A stretch of 64,000 nucleotides of DNA from Candidatus Heimdallarchaeota archaeon LC_3 (GCA_001940645.1 MDVS01000044.1:31506-95505), one strand, 5' to 3'. Counted from the first letter of the stretch, positions 20,366-30,009 are shown. The notes: a model not told the origin generated them from the letters alone. Made by a program: numbers and translations.

Positions 20366-20758
20366 TTATTGTATAATTTCTACTAATCCTTCTTCTGCTT
20401 TTACCGTAACTTGATCGCCTGTTTTAATTTTTTCAATTTCAATCTGATCTACACAAGGTATTTCAGAGATAATACAACCAACAGCCACAACAGTGTCAAT
20501 TTGTTTGTTAACTATTGCTGAAGGAGCAGTATTTGCTTTATACATCCAATACATGGAATAAGATCCGACTGTGGAACCTTTACCCATAGGAAACACAAGT
20601 ACTTTATTAGTGATACATTGTCCTTCTAATTCATGTCCAGATTCTACAACAATGCCTGTTTCTGGATCAACTCCTCCATAAAAAGAAATACCTTGACTGG
20701 TGACTAAGGCTTCACCCGAAGCATTTCCTTTGTAAATTTTACGTCCTTGTAATTTCAT
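20366..20758 (-). CDS. Phosphomevalonate dehydratase small subunit (aconitase X swivel domain)
   Basis: 130 residues of the DUF126/aconitase X small-subunit family, with GEALVTSQGISFYGGVDPET and the conserved FPMGKGSTVGSYSMYWM near the middle. It forms the swivel domain that completes the active site of the large subunit. The heterodimer dehydrates mevalonate 5-phosphate to trans-anhydromevalonate 5-phosphate. Its ATG overlaps the stop of the large-subunit gene by 4 bp (an ATGA-type overlap), showing translational coupling. The pathway role rests on the mevalonate kinase and UbiD neighbours. Confidence 0.92.
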   Translation of the reverse strand: MKLQGRKIYKGNASGEALVTSQGISFYGGVDPETGIVVESGHELEGQCITNKVLVFPMGKGSTVGSYSMYWMYKANTAPSAIVNKQIDTVVAVGCIISEIPCVDQIEIEKIKTGDQVTVKAEEGLVEIIQ

Positions 20759-21951
20759 GATGTTGCCTCCAAAACGCAGTCTTCAAGTGAAGCTATTTTC
20801 ACTTTCATTTTATGTCTCCCCCTTGCGTAGAAGCAAGCTTTACCGCTGTTGATCATCATTCCGGAAAATTTTCCTTTTATTGGAGCAACGACGCAACAGG
20901 TATCAGAAGCGAATTTAGCTCCTGAATCTTCAATTATTTTAGCATAACCTGCTTCATCTGCAAGTTTCTTTGTTGGCCTTGCTGTTGTAATCCAAAATTC
21001 TTTTGTTACTTTTTTTCCTTCAATTAATTTTGCAATTTGACGAATTTCTTGGAGAGACGAATGAGGACATCCGATACTAACGAAATCAATTTCTACATCG
21101 TCTGTTAATTCTTCTCTGGTATTAGCCATATCTTTTTCTGTAATAGTGATTTGTGGTTCTAAAGGTACCATAATATATTTTTGCGTAGATTCTGGTGTAA
21201 CTCCTTCCATATGGAACAAACCGCAACCTCCATAGGTGGCTACTGAAGCACAAAATGATTTTAATTCTTCTAAATCTGCGTTATCGATTCCAGTTATGTA
21301 AGGAATTTTTAATCCAGTTCTATCAAGATGATCACCAATTACCTTACCTAATACTCCAAACTGATCAGAACCAGTTACTTTGGTTTTAACATCAATTAAT
21401 ATTTGTGGCTGACGATTTTTATCTAAATGAAAGCCGTATTCAGGAGTACGACCAGTTAATGCGGCAGCTAATGCACTTGGCCCTCCTTCTCTATTGGTTT
21501 TTGCTCCTATAACTGAATTTGAATAACAAACTGCACTACTTTCTGCCCAAGCGATATGCTCTCCAAAATGAGGATTATTTCCTATTAAATATGGAGTACA
21601 ACTAGCAGTGGTAATTATATCCATCTGCCCAAAAGCTTCTAAAACACGATTCTGATTTTTTGCGAATTCCTCTGATATTCCCAAAGTTTTCCAGTTTTCC
21701 CTATCCATTCCTGCAGGATTTAGAGTTGTGAGAACTCTTACTTTTCCATCAATAGCTAATTCATTAAGATATTCCAGTCCTGCTTCCCCAAGATTTGCAT
21801 ATGATACTCCTGCAACTTGTACAGAAGTAATTGGAATCATACGTTCAGCATCGAAGATATTGCCAAGTGTTTCAAGGATTTCCATTGATTTTTTTACTGC
21901 TCTCCCATGTTTTCCATCTAACATTTCTTGTTCTTCAGTTGTTAACTTCAA
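20755..21951 (-). CDS. Phosphomevalonate dehydratase large subunit (aconitase X)
   Basis: 398 residues of the aconitase X catalytic subunit. Cysteines expected to hold the iron-sulfur cluster occur in TTASCTPYL (about residue 118), TYGGCGLFHMEG (about 238) and SDTCCVVAPIKG (about 348). The C terminus SGKACFYARGRHKMKV is also characteristic. It lies in the same run as the small subunit (4 bp overlap) and mevalonate kinase, so the isoprenoid role is preferred over hydroxyproline catabolism, where other aconitase X proteins act. The cluster makes the enzyme likely oxygen-sensitive. Confidence 0.93.
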   Translation of the reverse strand: MKLTTEEQEMLDGKHGRAVKKSMEILETLGNIFDAERMIPITSVQVAGVSYANLGEAGLEYLNELAIDGKVRVLTTLNPAGMDRENWKTLGISEEFAKNQNRVLEAFGQMDIITTASCTPYLIGNNPHFGEHIAWAESSAVCYSNSVIGAKTNREGGPSALAAALTGRTPEYGFHLDKNRQPQILIDVKTKVTGSDQFGVLGKVIGDHLDRTGLKIPYITGIDNADLEELKSFCASVATYGGCGLFHMEGVTPESTQKYIMVPLEPQITITEKDMANTREELTDDVEIDFVSIGCPHSSLQEIRQIAKLIEGKKVTKEFWITTARPTKKLADEAGYAKIIEDSGAKFASDTCCVVAPIKGKFSGMMINSGKACFYARGRHKMKVKIASLEDCVLEATS

Positions 21952-22177
21952 TTCAAACTCACATCGTATTGAATATTATACTAATACCCAAAAATTCAAT
22001 TAACCATAATTTTTGAACTTTAAATTATTATTTAGAATTAAATTTTTCTTCAGTATAGTAATTTATTTTTTTTTTTACCAAATAGAAACCTTTCCAGAAC
22101 CCTAATCTATTGATTTATATAGCAATTATTGTAGGAATTTGAGTGAAAAATAAAAAAAATGAAAAATTTACTTTTTA

Positions 22178-23449
22178 TTATATAACACGATCGAAACCTT
22201 TTCCACCAATTGGTTTCGTGGCATCTATACCCCATTTGCAAGTACTAGAACCAGGTCCAGCAGAAGGGTCTAAACTGCTACCTTTTGCACCAGGTACTAA
22301 AACAAGGTCTTTATCAGCCTGACATCTCGTTGCAATAGCCCATTCGACATCATTCGGATCATCTGGGTTAACATCCATATCTACAACAACCACTCGCTTA
22401 AGGGAAGGGTGTGCTGCTAAAGCTGCAAGTATTGTATTTTTTCCATCTCCTTCTGTGCGTTTGATGATCTGTACGACTGCATGAAGCCAAGAACCCCCTC
22501 CAACAGTCATTACAACGTTTTGAACGGTTGGAATGGTGTTCTTTATCATTCTTTTCATTCTTGGTTCTTGAGGGATACCCATCAATGTTCTGTGTTCTCT
22601 TCTTCCAGGGAGTATAGTTCTAAAAATTGCATTATTACGCATATATAAATCAGTTATTTCGACTATTGGTTGTTCTCTTACTTTGTCTTCTGTGCCTGTT
22701 AAATCGATAAAAGGACCTTCTGCTGTTTCCTCTTCTAACATTTTTCCTTTCATAACAATTTCTGTATCTGCTGGTACTAAAATTCCATCAAGATCATAAA
22801 CTTTCATACCACCTAATAATCGGGATGCAAAAGCTACCTCATCAAGATCTGGGTATGAAGTAGATGCAGCAAGTTCCATAATTGGATGAACACCCATCAA
22901 AATAACTATATCAAGAGATTTTTTTCCCATTTCCAGAGCTTGAACATAAAATGAATGTAAATGACGCTGAGGAATGGGTCTTATTACAAATCTATTCTTT
23001 TCTAAATACATCATTCTATGAATAGAAGCATTTCTTCTGCCTGATTCAGGATCTAATGCAACTACAATCGATGCAGTTAAGTATTGTTTACCTTTATAAA
23101 AAATTGGTATAGGTAGATGTTTAGAAACATCTGGATTCTCGAAATGTTGGTCTAAAAAAGGTGCTGTGTCTACTTTTTTTGGTGGAAGTGGATTATCAAG
23201 AGCTTTTCCTACATAATCAGCTAATTCTAGGGGATCATCTAATCCTACAGAAGTTGCTAATAGATCTCTATTAGAAACTATACCTGCTAAAGTTGAGACG
23301 TTTTCATAACCCTCTATATTATTATAAAGCGTTGGTCTTTCATCATCTGAAATAATGCGCTCTGATAAAGTTTTTTCATAATTTAGTTTATCATTAATCG
23401 TTTGAACATTTATTTTTTTTAGAAATTCACGCATATTATTTTTCACCAC
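22178..23449 (-). CDS. UbiD-family decarboxylase, probable anhydromevalonate phosphate decarboxylase
   Basis: A 423-residue UbiD-fold protein. The prFMN-binding half contains VGGGSWLHAVVQI, and the acidic/basic catalytic region is DVNPDDPNDVEWAIATR. UbiD enzymes need prenylated FMN made by UbiX, which is not in this window. Next to aconitase X and mevalonate kinase, the best assignment is trans-anhydromevalonate 5-phosphate decarboxylase, giving isopentenyl phosphate. A generic aromatic-acid decarboxylase cannot be excluded on sequence alone. It is the first gene of the leftward cluster, 226 bp upstream of the large-subunit gene. Confidence 0.9.
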   Translation of the reverse strand: MVKNNMREFLKKINVQTINDKLNYEKTLSERIISDDERPTLYNNIEGYENVSTLAGIVSNRDLLATSVGLDDPLELADYVGKALDNPLPPKKVDTAPFLDQHFENPDVSKHLPIPIFYKGKQYLTASIVVALDPESGRRNASIHRMMYLEKNRFVIRPIPQRHLHSFYVQALEMGKKSLDIVILMGVHPIMELAASTSYPDLDEVAFASRLLGGMKVYDLDGILVPADTEIVMKGKMLEEETAEGPFIDLTGTEDKVREQPIVEITDLYMRNNAIFRTILPGRREHRTLMGIPQEPRMKRMIKNTIPTVQNVVMTVGGGSWLHAVVQIIKRTEGDGKNTILAALAAHPSLKRVVVVDMDVNPDDPNDVEWAIATRCQADKDLVLVPGAKGSSLDPSAGPGSSTCKWGIDATKPIGGKGFDRVI

Positions 23450-23827
23450 TATTTTAATAAATGATCTCTTTTTCTTATGAAGTTCAATAATATATCAAAA
23501 TTCTGATAACAATGGAGCTTTTTTTTTCACTATAATATTTTTTTCTTTGGAATTTTTTTCCATTTTTAACTTCAAAGTTCTTTAAGCTTCTTTATTATTT
23601 TCAATTATCTCCTTTAGATAGATAAATTTAAGACAGCCTAAAGATTAATGAATTTTAGAATATTTATATTTGAATTTAAAGATGTAAATATTTGTCTCAA
23701 TCATAATTTAGTGAATTTATTTAGGGAGATTTTTCTCCTGAAACTCAAAATTCCAATAAATCGTGATAAATAGGAAATTTATTATAATAATTAGAAAAAC
23801 ACTTTTGAAAAATGAGGAATAAGATAA
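23450..23827. other. Divergent promoter region, 378 bp
   Basis: AT-rich spacer between the leftward UbiD-like gene and the rightward eIF1A gene, with T runs near 23520-23540. A gaggaa at 23813-23818 is a good ribosome-binding site for the TTG at 23828. No other element is supported. Confidence 0.5.
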
Positions 23828-24286
23828 TTGGGTTTTAGAGGCAAAAAAGGCAAAAAAGGTAAAAGCAAAGGAAAAAGCAAAGGAAAAAGCAAAGGAAAAA
23901 CAAAAGGTAAAGGCAAAGGAAAAGGCCAGCAATTTATACCCAGTGAAGCTCAGCGTACCCACAGGCCTGATGAAGGAGAACTTTTTGGTGTAATAATCAA
24001 AATTTTAGGTGGAAATCATTTAGAGGTTATGGCTTCCGATGGTCTTAGACGGATTGTTCGTATTCCTGGGAAAATGAACAGACGAAAATGGGTTCGATCC
24101 GGTGATTTGATCCTACTAGAACCGTGGTATGGAATGGACGAGGAGAAAAAAGCTGATCTTAAGTATGTGTATCAGAGAAATGAGTATCGTGGGTTATTCA
24201 AGATGAGAAAAGATATTACTGACCAATTAGAAACTTTAGGTGTTGAGAAACCTATGATGGCACCGATAGAACCAACGCAGATGTGA
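23828..24286 (+). CDS. Translation initiation factor 1A (aIF1A/eIF1A) with a long Lys/Gly tail
   Basis: The OB-fold core (about residues 50-125) contains GIIIKI-type strands, NHLEVMASDGLRRIVRIPGK and WVRSGDLILLEPW, the eIF1A family pattern. The factor binds the small subunit A site and supports scanning or start selection. The TTG start is preferred because a gagga lies about 10 bp upstream and the N-terminal tail continues in frame from it. The first 36 residues are almost only Lys, Gly and Ser in short repeats, longer than the basic tail of eukaryotic eIF1A. The tail is encoded by an imperfect 12-bp direct repeat that could expand or contract. Confidence 0.94.
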   Translation: MGFRGKKGKKGKSKGKSKGKSKGKTKGKGKGKGQQFIPSEAQRTHRPDEGELFGVIIKILGGNHLEVMASDGLRRIVRIPGKMNRRKWVRSGDLILLEPWYGMDEEKKADLKYVYQRNEYRGLFKMRKDITDQLETLGVEKPMMAPIEPTQM

Positions 24287-24319
24287 TCTAAGATTTATTT
24301 AAGAACCATTAAATAAATT

Positions 24320-26464
24320 TCAGGGTAAATAACTAATCCCTTTTTTCATTAATGTTTGCATTTCTTTCATATTATCTATAATTCGTTTATACGAATCAAA
24401 TTGACTCTCAGGAACCTCTTCTTGGATTATTCTGGCAATTTTTTTAATTTCTGATCCAATAGTTTCATATTCATTAGCTATTAGTTGATTTACATTATTG
24501 ATATCAAAGTTTTCAACTTGATATTCACCTAAAATTTTATTTTCAGAAATCGGAGATTGAATATTTTCATCTACTTTAGAAGCAAATATTTGTTCTGGGA
24601 CCTTTTTCAGTTGATCACTAGAAAATATTTCATAATATAGGATCCCTGCTCCTATTGTTACTGAGTAGAATACGTTACTAGATTGAACATCCCATAAAAT
24701 CTTTTTAATAGGTTCTTCATGATCACTTACAAAAATAGGTTTATTTTCTATAATATTATCTAATTCTAACAAATAAACAGTAAATTGGCATCCTATTAAT
24801 AACAATTTTTCATCTGGACTAATTGCTAAGGAAGAAATAGGTTCATACAAATCAAAGCGTGTCACCAACGACAACTTATTAGTATCCCAAACCTCTAAAT
24901 TCAAATTTCCTCCAAGAAAATGAAAATGGAATTTTTCCGAAATTTCATAAGCAGTTATTTCTTGATAAGATTTTATTAGTTTGATTCCCTCACCTTTATT
25001 ATTCCAATAAACTAACTGTTTATCATCTGAAACAGAGAAAATACCTTTTGAATTTGGATGAGTTTTTAGTTGATGGATGTAATCCTCATGAATTACTTCT
25101 TTATAAATTAGTTTTCCATATAAATCATAAAAACGGACACTACTATCACTAGCACTTCCTATAACCACAAGAGACTGAACCCCATCCGAAAAATAACTAA
25201 CCGCACTAGGTAGATCAACATTTTCTATTTTTTTAACAACATTTCCTGAAGCTGTCTCCCAAATAATAATTGAGTCATCATAGGATGTACTTATCAGATA
25301 TTGATCATCATCTGATAAAGATAGTCCTGATATAGATTCATTATGACCTTTCAATAAATTAATTTCGGTCAATGTCTGAATATCATAAATGTGGATTTTG
25401 CCATCATCTCCTGAAATTAGCATAAAACTTCCGGTTTTTGAAATTAGTGTATCTGTAACTGAAAATTCTCTTCCGGATATTTTTTGAATAATTTCTCCGC
25501 TTTGGCTTGAATAAATGGTTAAATTATTTGTGTCGGTAGCTCTAGCTATAATATTACCATCAGGTGAGATGCTAACAGTTGAATTTGTTGTATTAGATAG
25601 ATTAATGAGAAGATTATCATTTGTTTCATTATTCCAGATGAAAGTCTCTCTATCCGTTCCATAAACTAAGATTTTTGAATCAATTGCCGCATCAACCGTA
25701 ATTATAGAGCGTTCAAATGGATCAGTTCTAGAAACGATAGAGGAAGAATTTATATCCCAAATAACTACTCTTCCATCAGCTCCTGTAGATAATAACCTCA
25801 TATCAGCACCATCCTTCATTAAACTAAGAGATAGAACTGAATCTGTATGCCCTGATTCTAAATTTTTAACCAATGAAAAATTTTCAGTTGAGTATACAGC
25901 TATTGATCCATTTAATAAACCAATAAAGAGATAATTTTCGTACCATGCAAGAATACCACTATTTGATCCTCCTAAAGAAGGAATGTCTTCAATACTTCCA
26001 ATTATTTCATTTGATTGAATATCAACAAAAAACATAACTTGATCATAAGTGATTACAGATATTTTGGTAGAATCTGGTGAAAAGGTAAATATTCCACCTC
26101 TAATAGGTTCTTCAGGTAAAATTTCATGAGCATCGGTAAATTGTCCATTAATTAAACCTTGAATAAATAATTTAGATTCAGTACCAGCTCCTACATAAAA
26201 GCAATTAGGTGAAAAATTTAAACCTTCAATACCTTCATCAAAAAAAAATATAGTTGCATATTTTTCAATTACTGAATGATTTACATGCCAGATTTTAACT
26301 GCTCCTTGCCAATCACCTGATAGAAGAAATTTTGAATTTGGCGAAAATTTAACTAATTGTATACTTAAGCGATGACCTGCTTGTTCTTTAAGAATTCGCT
26401 GATTTTTAACGGATTGTTCACTATTAAGTTTGATTATGGATTCATCCAATAAAATTAACTCCAT
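24320..26464 (-). CDS. Large WD40-repeat protein
   Basis: A 714-residue protein made mostly of WD40 blades: LLSGDWQGAVKIWHV near residue 45, LLSTGADGRVVIWDI near 230, YLISTSYDDSIIIWE near 395 and others. About ten to fourteen blades suggest two beta-propellers. The C-terminal 70 residues are helical. WD40 proteins are scaffolds for protein complexes. No enzymatic domain or membrane segment is seen. It is followed 125 bp upstream-side by a proline-rich repeat protein on the same strand, but shared function is only a guess. Confidence 0.88.
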   Translation of the reverse strand: MELILLDESIIKLNSEQSVKNQRILKEQAGHRLSIQLVKFSPNSKFLLSGDWQGAVKIWHVNHSVIEKYATIFFFDEGIEGLNFSPNCFYVGAGTESKLFIQGLINGQFTDAHEILPEEPIRGGIFTFSPDSTKISVITYDQVMFFVDIQSNEIIGSIEDIPSLGGSNSGILAWYENYLFIGLLNGSIAVYSTENFSLVKNLESGHTDSVLSLSLMKDGADMRLLSTGADGRVVIWDINSSSIVSRTDPFERSIITVDAAIDSKILVYGTDRETFIWNNETNDNLLINLSNTTNSTVSISPDGNIIARATDTNNLTIYSSQSGEIIQKISGREFSVTDTLISKTGSFMLISGDDGKIHIYDIQTLTEINLLKGHNESISGLSLSDDDQYLISTSYDDSIIIWETASGNVVKKIENVDLPSAVSYFSDGVQSLVVIGSASDSSVRFYDLYGKLIYKEVIHEDYIHQLKTHPNSKGIFSVSDDKQLVYWNNKGEGIKLIKSYQEITAYEISEKFHFHFLGGNLNLEVWDTNKLSLVTRFDLYEPISSLAISPDEKLLLIGCQFTVYLLELDNIIENKPIFVSDHEEPIKKILWDVQSSNVFYSVTIGAGILYYEIFSSDQLKKVPEQIFASKVDENIQSPISENKILGEYQVENFDINNVNQLIANEYETIGSEIKKIARIIQEEVPESQFDSYKRIIDNMKEMQTLMKKGISYLP

Positions 26465-26628
26465 TTTTTGATTTTTTGTGTCATAAACTATGCTGTTTAA
26501 AGAAAATAATAAAAATCAGAGCAAAAATGATTATTATAAAAGCAATATTCTACTTGTTCATAGTTATCTGATTTATTCAAAATATTTTATCGAAAATAAA
26601 TAAAAAATAATCTATTATTTCACTATTT

Positions 26629-27504
26629 CTAGAAAACTTCTGCTCTTTTTGCTAGGTAGGCAGCTGTATTAGCGATTAATTCCTGATCTTCAACAGAAAA
26701 GGTTTCTAAACGCTTTAAAAGGTTGAGAACTCCATAAATTCCTTCTTTTGATCTTTTATCCAAAGCTTGAAACATTTGTTCAATAATACTAAATAATATA
26801 GATGATTTAAGCGCTTCATCAAGTTGATCTTTAATAATTTTCCATTGATGGAACGCATAATTTTCTCCAGAGCCAAGAATTGAACTAAAAACAGCACATG
26901 CGTAGCTCATTGCCGAATTTGACCTTAATCCTGCTTCTTGAAATTTTTTTCCCGCTTCAAAATAGTCATTTGTTGCTTTGTTAAATTGAATCTTTAAAAT
27001 TGTAGCATAATCTATATCTTTTTCTAAATGCTCAACATCTACTTTTTCTAGCTTTGAATCGATACCTTTAGAGATTACATCAGCTAATTCATTTAATAAT
27101 TCAGTAGATTCCACCTTTTCTTTAGCAACCGCTTCTTGCATGCTTTTTTGGTAATCTTGCCAACTAGGAGGATTTGCAGGTAAAATACTAGAATAGGGAG
27201 TTTCTTCTTTCGGTTGATCTGTTGAAGGGAGCGGTGGCAAACCACTTGGAGAAGTATGAGTTCTTGGCAAATCACTTAGAGGAGTATGAATTTTTGGCAA
27301 ATCACTTGGAGAAGTATGAATTTTTGGCAAATCACTTAGAGGAGTATGAATTTTTGGCAAATCATTTGGAGAAATATTTGTAGGAGAGGGAATCTTTGGT
27401 GATTCAACTTGTTGTGGGATTTTCTGTTCAACTCTAGGGATTTGTTGACCTGGTGGAGGGGGTAATTTTCTTTTTCTAGTCCTTAATGGTCTATTCAAAA
27501 CCAT
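26629..27504 (-). CDS. Protein with a Pro-rich decapeptide repeat and helical C-terminal domain
   Basis: 291 residues. The N terminus is basic and proline-rich (RTRKRKLPPPPGQQIP), followed by a tandem decapeptide repeat of the form DLPKIHTPLS (about residues 45-95). From about 130 on, the protein is all-helical with an acidic character and may be a TPR-like or four-helix domain. The proline-rich part would be disordered and could bind partner domains. It lies upstream of the WD40 gene on the same strand. I do not recognise the family. Confidence 0.7.
   Translation of the reverse strand: MVLNRPLRTRKRKLPPPPGQQIPRVEQKIPQQVESPKIPSPTNISPNDLPKIHTPLSDLPKIHTSPSDLPKIHTPLSDLPRTHTSPSGLPPLPSTDQPKEETPYSSILPANPPSWQDYQKSMQEAVAKEKVESTELLNELADVISKGIDSKLEKVDVEHLEKDIDYATILKIQFNKATNDYFEAGKKFQEAGLRSNSAMSYACAVFSSILGSGENYAFHQWKIIKDQLDEALKSSILFSIIEQMFQALDKRSKEGIYGVLNLLKRLETFSVEDQELIANTAAYLAKRAEVF
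27241..27375 (-). repeat. In-frame 30-bp tandem repeat, four units plus a partial one
   Basis: Units at 27241, 27271, 27301 and 27331 are 30 bp each and differ at a few bases; a decayed fifth begins at 27361. Units 2 and 4 share one variant (cttagaggag) and unit 3 carries the other (cttggagaag), as expected after a two-unit duplication. Each encodes ten residues. Confidence 0.9.
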
Positions 27505-27629
27505 AAATATTATTTCCTTTTATATTTTGATAAATAATGTAAATTGTATTTAATAAAATTACTATAAATTTATCTTTTCGCAATATAGATATTGAATACT
27601 ATATTTTTTCTCCTATCTTTTTAATCTTA

Positions 27630-28619
27630 TTGAACAATTTGTTGAATTTGATGGGTAAAAAAATGGTTAAACTCCGAATAAATAAATTTTATTTAGAAAA
27701 ATGGCAAGAATTGTATCCTGAAAGTTATAACAACATCATAAATTACAATTCTTCTGGAATAAGCACTTATATCAGGAGTAACCCCATCAAAATAAACATT
27801 TCTTCATTGAAAGATCTATTAAGAGAGAAAAGTACTATTATTGAAGAGTTGGACAATTTACCTAATGCTGCAATTGTTAAAAAAACAAAAATTAGTATTG
27901 GTAGTACGCATGAATACTTAAAAGGATTTTATTCAGTTCAAGGGTTAGCTAGCCAAATTCCAATACATCTATTTGATATTTCGAACAGATTAAACAATGA
28001 AGATAATAATTTAAGAGTGTTAGATATGACTAGTGCTCCAGGTAATAAATGTAGCCAATTAGCTCATTTATTACAAAATAAACATCCATTAATTGCTATA
28101 GAAATTAGTGAAAATAGAATAAATAAATTAAATGCTAATCTTCGAAGATTAGGAATTGAAAATGTATTAGTTTTGAAATCAAATGCAAATAGCATTGTTC
28201 CCCGATTAGGATTGTTCTCTCATATTTTACTTGATGCTCCATGCACAGGATCAGGCAGTATTTGCAGAGATCCGATTAGGAATTCCAATTGGTCACCTTC
28301 AAAGGAAAATTTTCATAATTTAATTCGGCAACAAAAAGATCTACTAATTAAAGGTTTAGAAGCTTTAAAACTGGGTGGGGAATTAATATATTCAACATGT
28401 AGTATAGAACCTGAAGAAAATGAAGACGTTATTTCTTTCGCAATAGATAAAGTATCAAATATTGAAATCATTGATTTATCTAAGGCTAAAACTAAGTATA
28501 AATTATTTTCTGTTTTTGGAAACATTCACAATGACAAATTTAAGAACAATTGCCTTAGATTTCTCCCTTCTAAGCATCATGAGGGTTTCTTTATTTGTAA
28601 ACTCAAAAAAAAAGAATGA
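27630..28619 (+). CDS. NSUN-type RNA (cytosine-C5) methyltransferase
   Basis: A 329-residue class I methyltransferase of the NOL1/NOP2/Sun family. Motif I is LDMTSAPGNKCSQLAHLL, the proline-cysteine motif is DAPCTGSG, and the catalytic cysteine is in YSTCSIEPEENE. It methylates C5 of cytosine in tRNA or rRNA. It lacks a fused PUA domain; the next gene, 28 bp downstream, encodes a NIP7-like PUA protein that may provide RNA binding. Starts at TTG 27630, ATG 27651 or ATG 27663 are possible; the family comparison favours one of the later two. Confidence 0.92.
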   Translation: MNNLLNLMGKKMVKLRINKFYLEKWQELYPESYNNIINYNSSGISTYIRSNPIKINISSLKDLLREKSTIIEELDNLPNAAIVKKTKISIGSTHEYLKGFYSVQGLASQIPIHLFDISNRLNNEDNNLRVLDMTSAPGNKCSQLAHLLQNKHPLIAIEISENRINKLNANLRRLGIENVLVLKSNANSIVPRLGLFSHILLDAPCTGSGSICRDPIRNSNWSPSKENFHNLIRQQKDLLIKGLEALKLGGELIYSTCSIEPEENEDVISFAIDKVSNIEIIDLSKAKTKYKLFSVFGNIHNDKFKNNCLRFLPSKHHEGFFICKLKKKE

Positions 28620-28647
28620 AATATTTCTAATGAAAGTGATCAAGTAA

Positions 28648-29196
28648 ATGAAATTAAGTGAACCATCCGATTCTGATATAAAATTTATCCATAGTAGTCT
28701 TAATAAGCAATTTCCCACGATACCATTTCAAAAAATATTAACAAATTATACTCTTTTGTCTACTAATAAGAAAGAATATTTTATTCTATCCAGTAATATG
28801 GCAAGAGAATATTCTAATCTCAAAAATATTGATAAATATTTGAGACATATTGGAATTTATTTTGGTCGTACGAGGAAAGAATTTGGATTAGCTCTAGAGT
28901 CATTAGATTTCATTGTTCAGAATATTACTAACGACATATTAGTCGAAAATTCAATTCGCCTTACTTCAAGTGAATCAAAGAAATTTCTTTACGGAAAAAG
29001 TCAATCCATAAAAAAAAATAAATTTAAAAATGATTCTATTGATATTTTAGAAAAGAAAAAACTTATCCTTGATGAATTAGGTGATGTGATAGGAATTGGA
29101 ATTATAAAAGTGATTAAGGAGGTATTGGAGCTACATCCGATTGTTGATTTGGGTCAGTATCTTCGATCTGAAAATACGGGAATGTTTGGCAAATAA
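28648..29196 (+). CDS. NIP7-like ribosome biogenesis protein (pre-PUA and PUA domains)
   Basis: A 182-residue protein that aligns with eukaryotic NIP7 along its length: GIYFGRTRKEFGLALESLDFI corresponds to the pre-PUA strand, KFLYGKSQ matches the SFLYGN turn, GIGIIKVI falls in the PUA domain, and VDLGQYLRSENT matches the C-terminal ADIGEYVRHEET. NIP7 acts in large-subunit assembly and rRNA processing and interacts with NOP2-type methyltransferases. Its position right after an NSUN gene fits that. The PUA domain is shorter and more basic than in eukaryotes. Confidence 0.82.
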   Translation: MKLSEPSDSDIKFIHSSLNKQFPTIPFQKILTNYTLLSTNKKEYFILSSNMAREYSNLKNIDKYLRHIGIYFGRTRKEFGLALESLDFIVQNITNDILVENSIRLTSSESKKFLYGKSQSIKKNKFKNDSIDILEKKKLILDELGDVIGIGIIKVIKEVLELHPIVDLGQYLRSENTGMFGK

Positions 29197-29199
29197 GGT

Positions 29200-30009
29200 T
29201 TATTTTGTATTTTCATCTTCCGTTGAGGTCTGATTTTCTTCAGATATTTCAGCTAATGCTTCTAACGAATCTGCCATAGCGTCTGGATTAGCTATTTTGT
29301 TAAAACCTTCCATATCAAAAGTAAATTTAAGTTCCAATTTTTTCATATCATCTTTCATAAGATAAGTGATATCATTGAAGAATTGAAAAGATTTCATAGC
29401 GTTATTTTGATTGAACAAGTGAACCAAAGGTAATTCAACTGATAATAATCCTGTATCACTATCTAGTGATACAGCATCTTCTTCTGGCTTTAATCCTGTG
29501 AAATAATGATCAACTAAACCACTGACTTTTTCATCCTTTTCATCAATCAACCTTTCGACTATAACATTGAATTCTAAATCTTTTCCAGCTAACTCATGGT
29601 TAAAATCAACAGTTGCTCTTCCAGAAGAAACAGAAGTAACAATTCCCAATTTTTCTTTCGTTCTAACAATAGCACCCTTAACAGGCTTAACTCCTACGTC
29701 CTTCAATCTTTTCACTGATACACTTTCAATTTTTGATGGATCATATCTACCAAATCCATCTTTTGAAGGAACTGTAATAGTTAATTCTTTGTTTATAGCT
29801 TTACCAATTAATCCTTTTTCTAAAGCAGACATAAGTGAACCCTTTCCAATAATTACAAAAACAGAACCATATTTATTCTTTTTATCATATAAATCGTTCT
29901 TTTTTGCAATTTCTTCTGATGTTGTGGAAAATATTTTTCCACTTGTTTTATTCTTTCCAGTAAATGTTATATAAGCACAATCGCCCTCTTTTACTAATTT
30001 TTTAACCAT
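29200..30009 (-). CDS. FKBP-type peptidyl-prolyl isomerase, long archaeal form
   Basis: The FKBP core (residues 1-60 and 120-150) is split by an IF insertion of SlyD type: VIGKGSLMSALEKGLIGK, VRTKEKLGIVTSVSSGRATV, DFNHELAGKDLEFNVIV. It acts as a prolyl isomerase and chaperone. The C-terminal 110 residues are an acidic extension seen in some archaeal members. I chose ATG 30009 because gggtga stands 5 bp before it; an upstream in-frame TTG at 30021 would add four residues. It converges with the NIP7 gene with 3 bp between the stops. Confidence 0.9.
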   Translation of the reverse strand: MVKKLVKEGDCAYITFTGKNKTSGKIFSTTSEEIAKKNDLYDKKNKYGSVFVIIGKGSLMSALEKGLIGKAINKELTITVPSKDGFGRYDPSKIESVSVKRLKDVGVKPVKGAIVRTKEKLGIVTSVSSGRATVDFNHELAGKDLEFNVIVERLIDEKDEKVSGLVDHYFTGLKPEEDAVSLDSDTGLLSVELPLVHLFNQNNAMKSFQFFNDITYLMKDDMKKLELKFTFDMEGFNKIANPDAMADSLEALAEISEENQTSTEDENTK

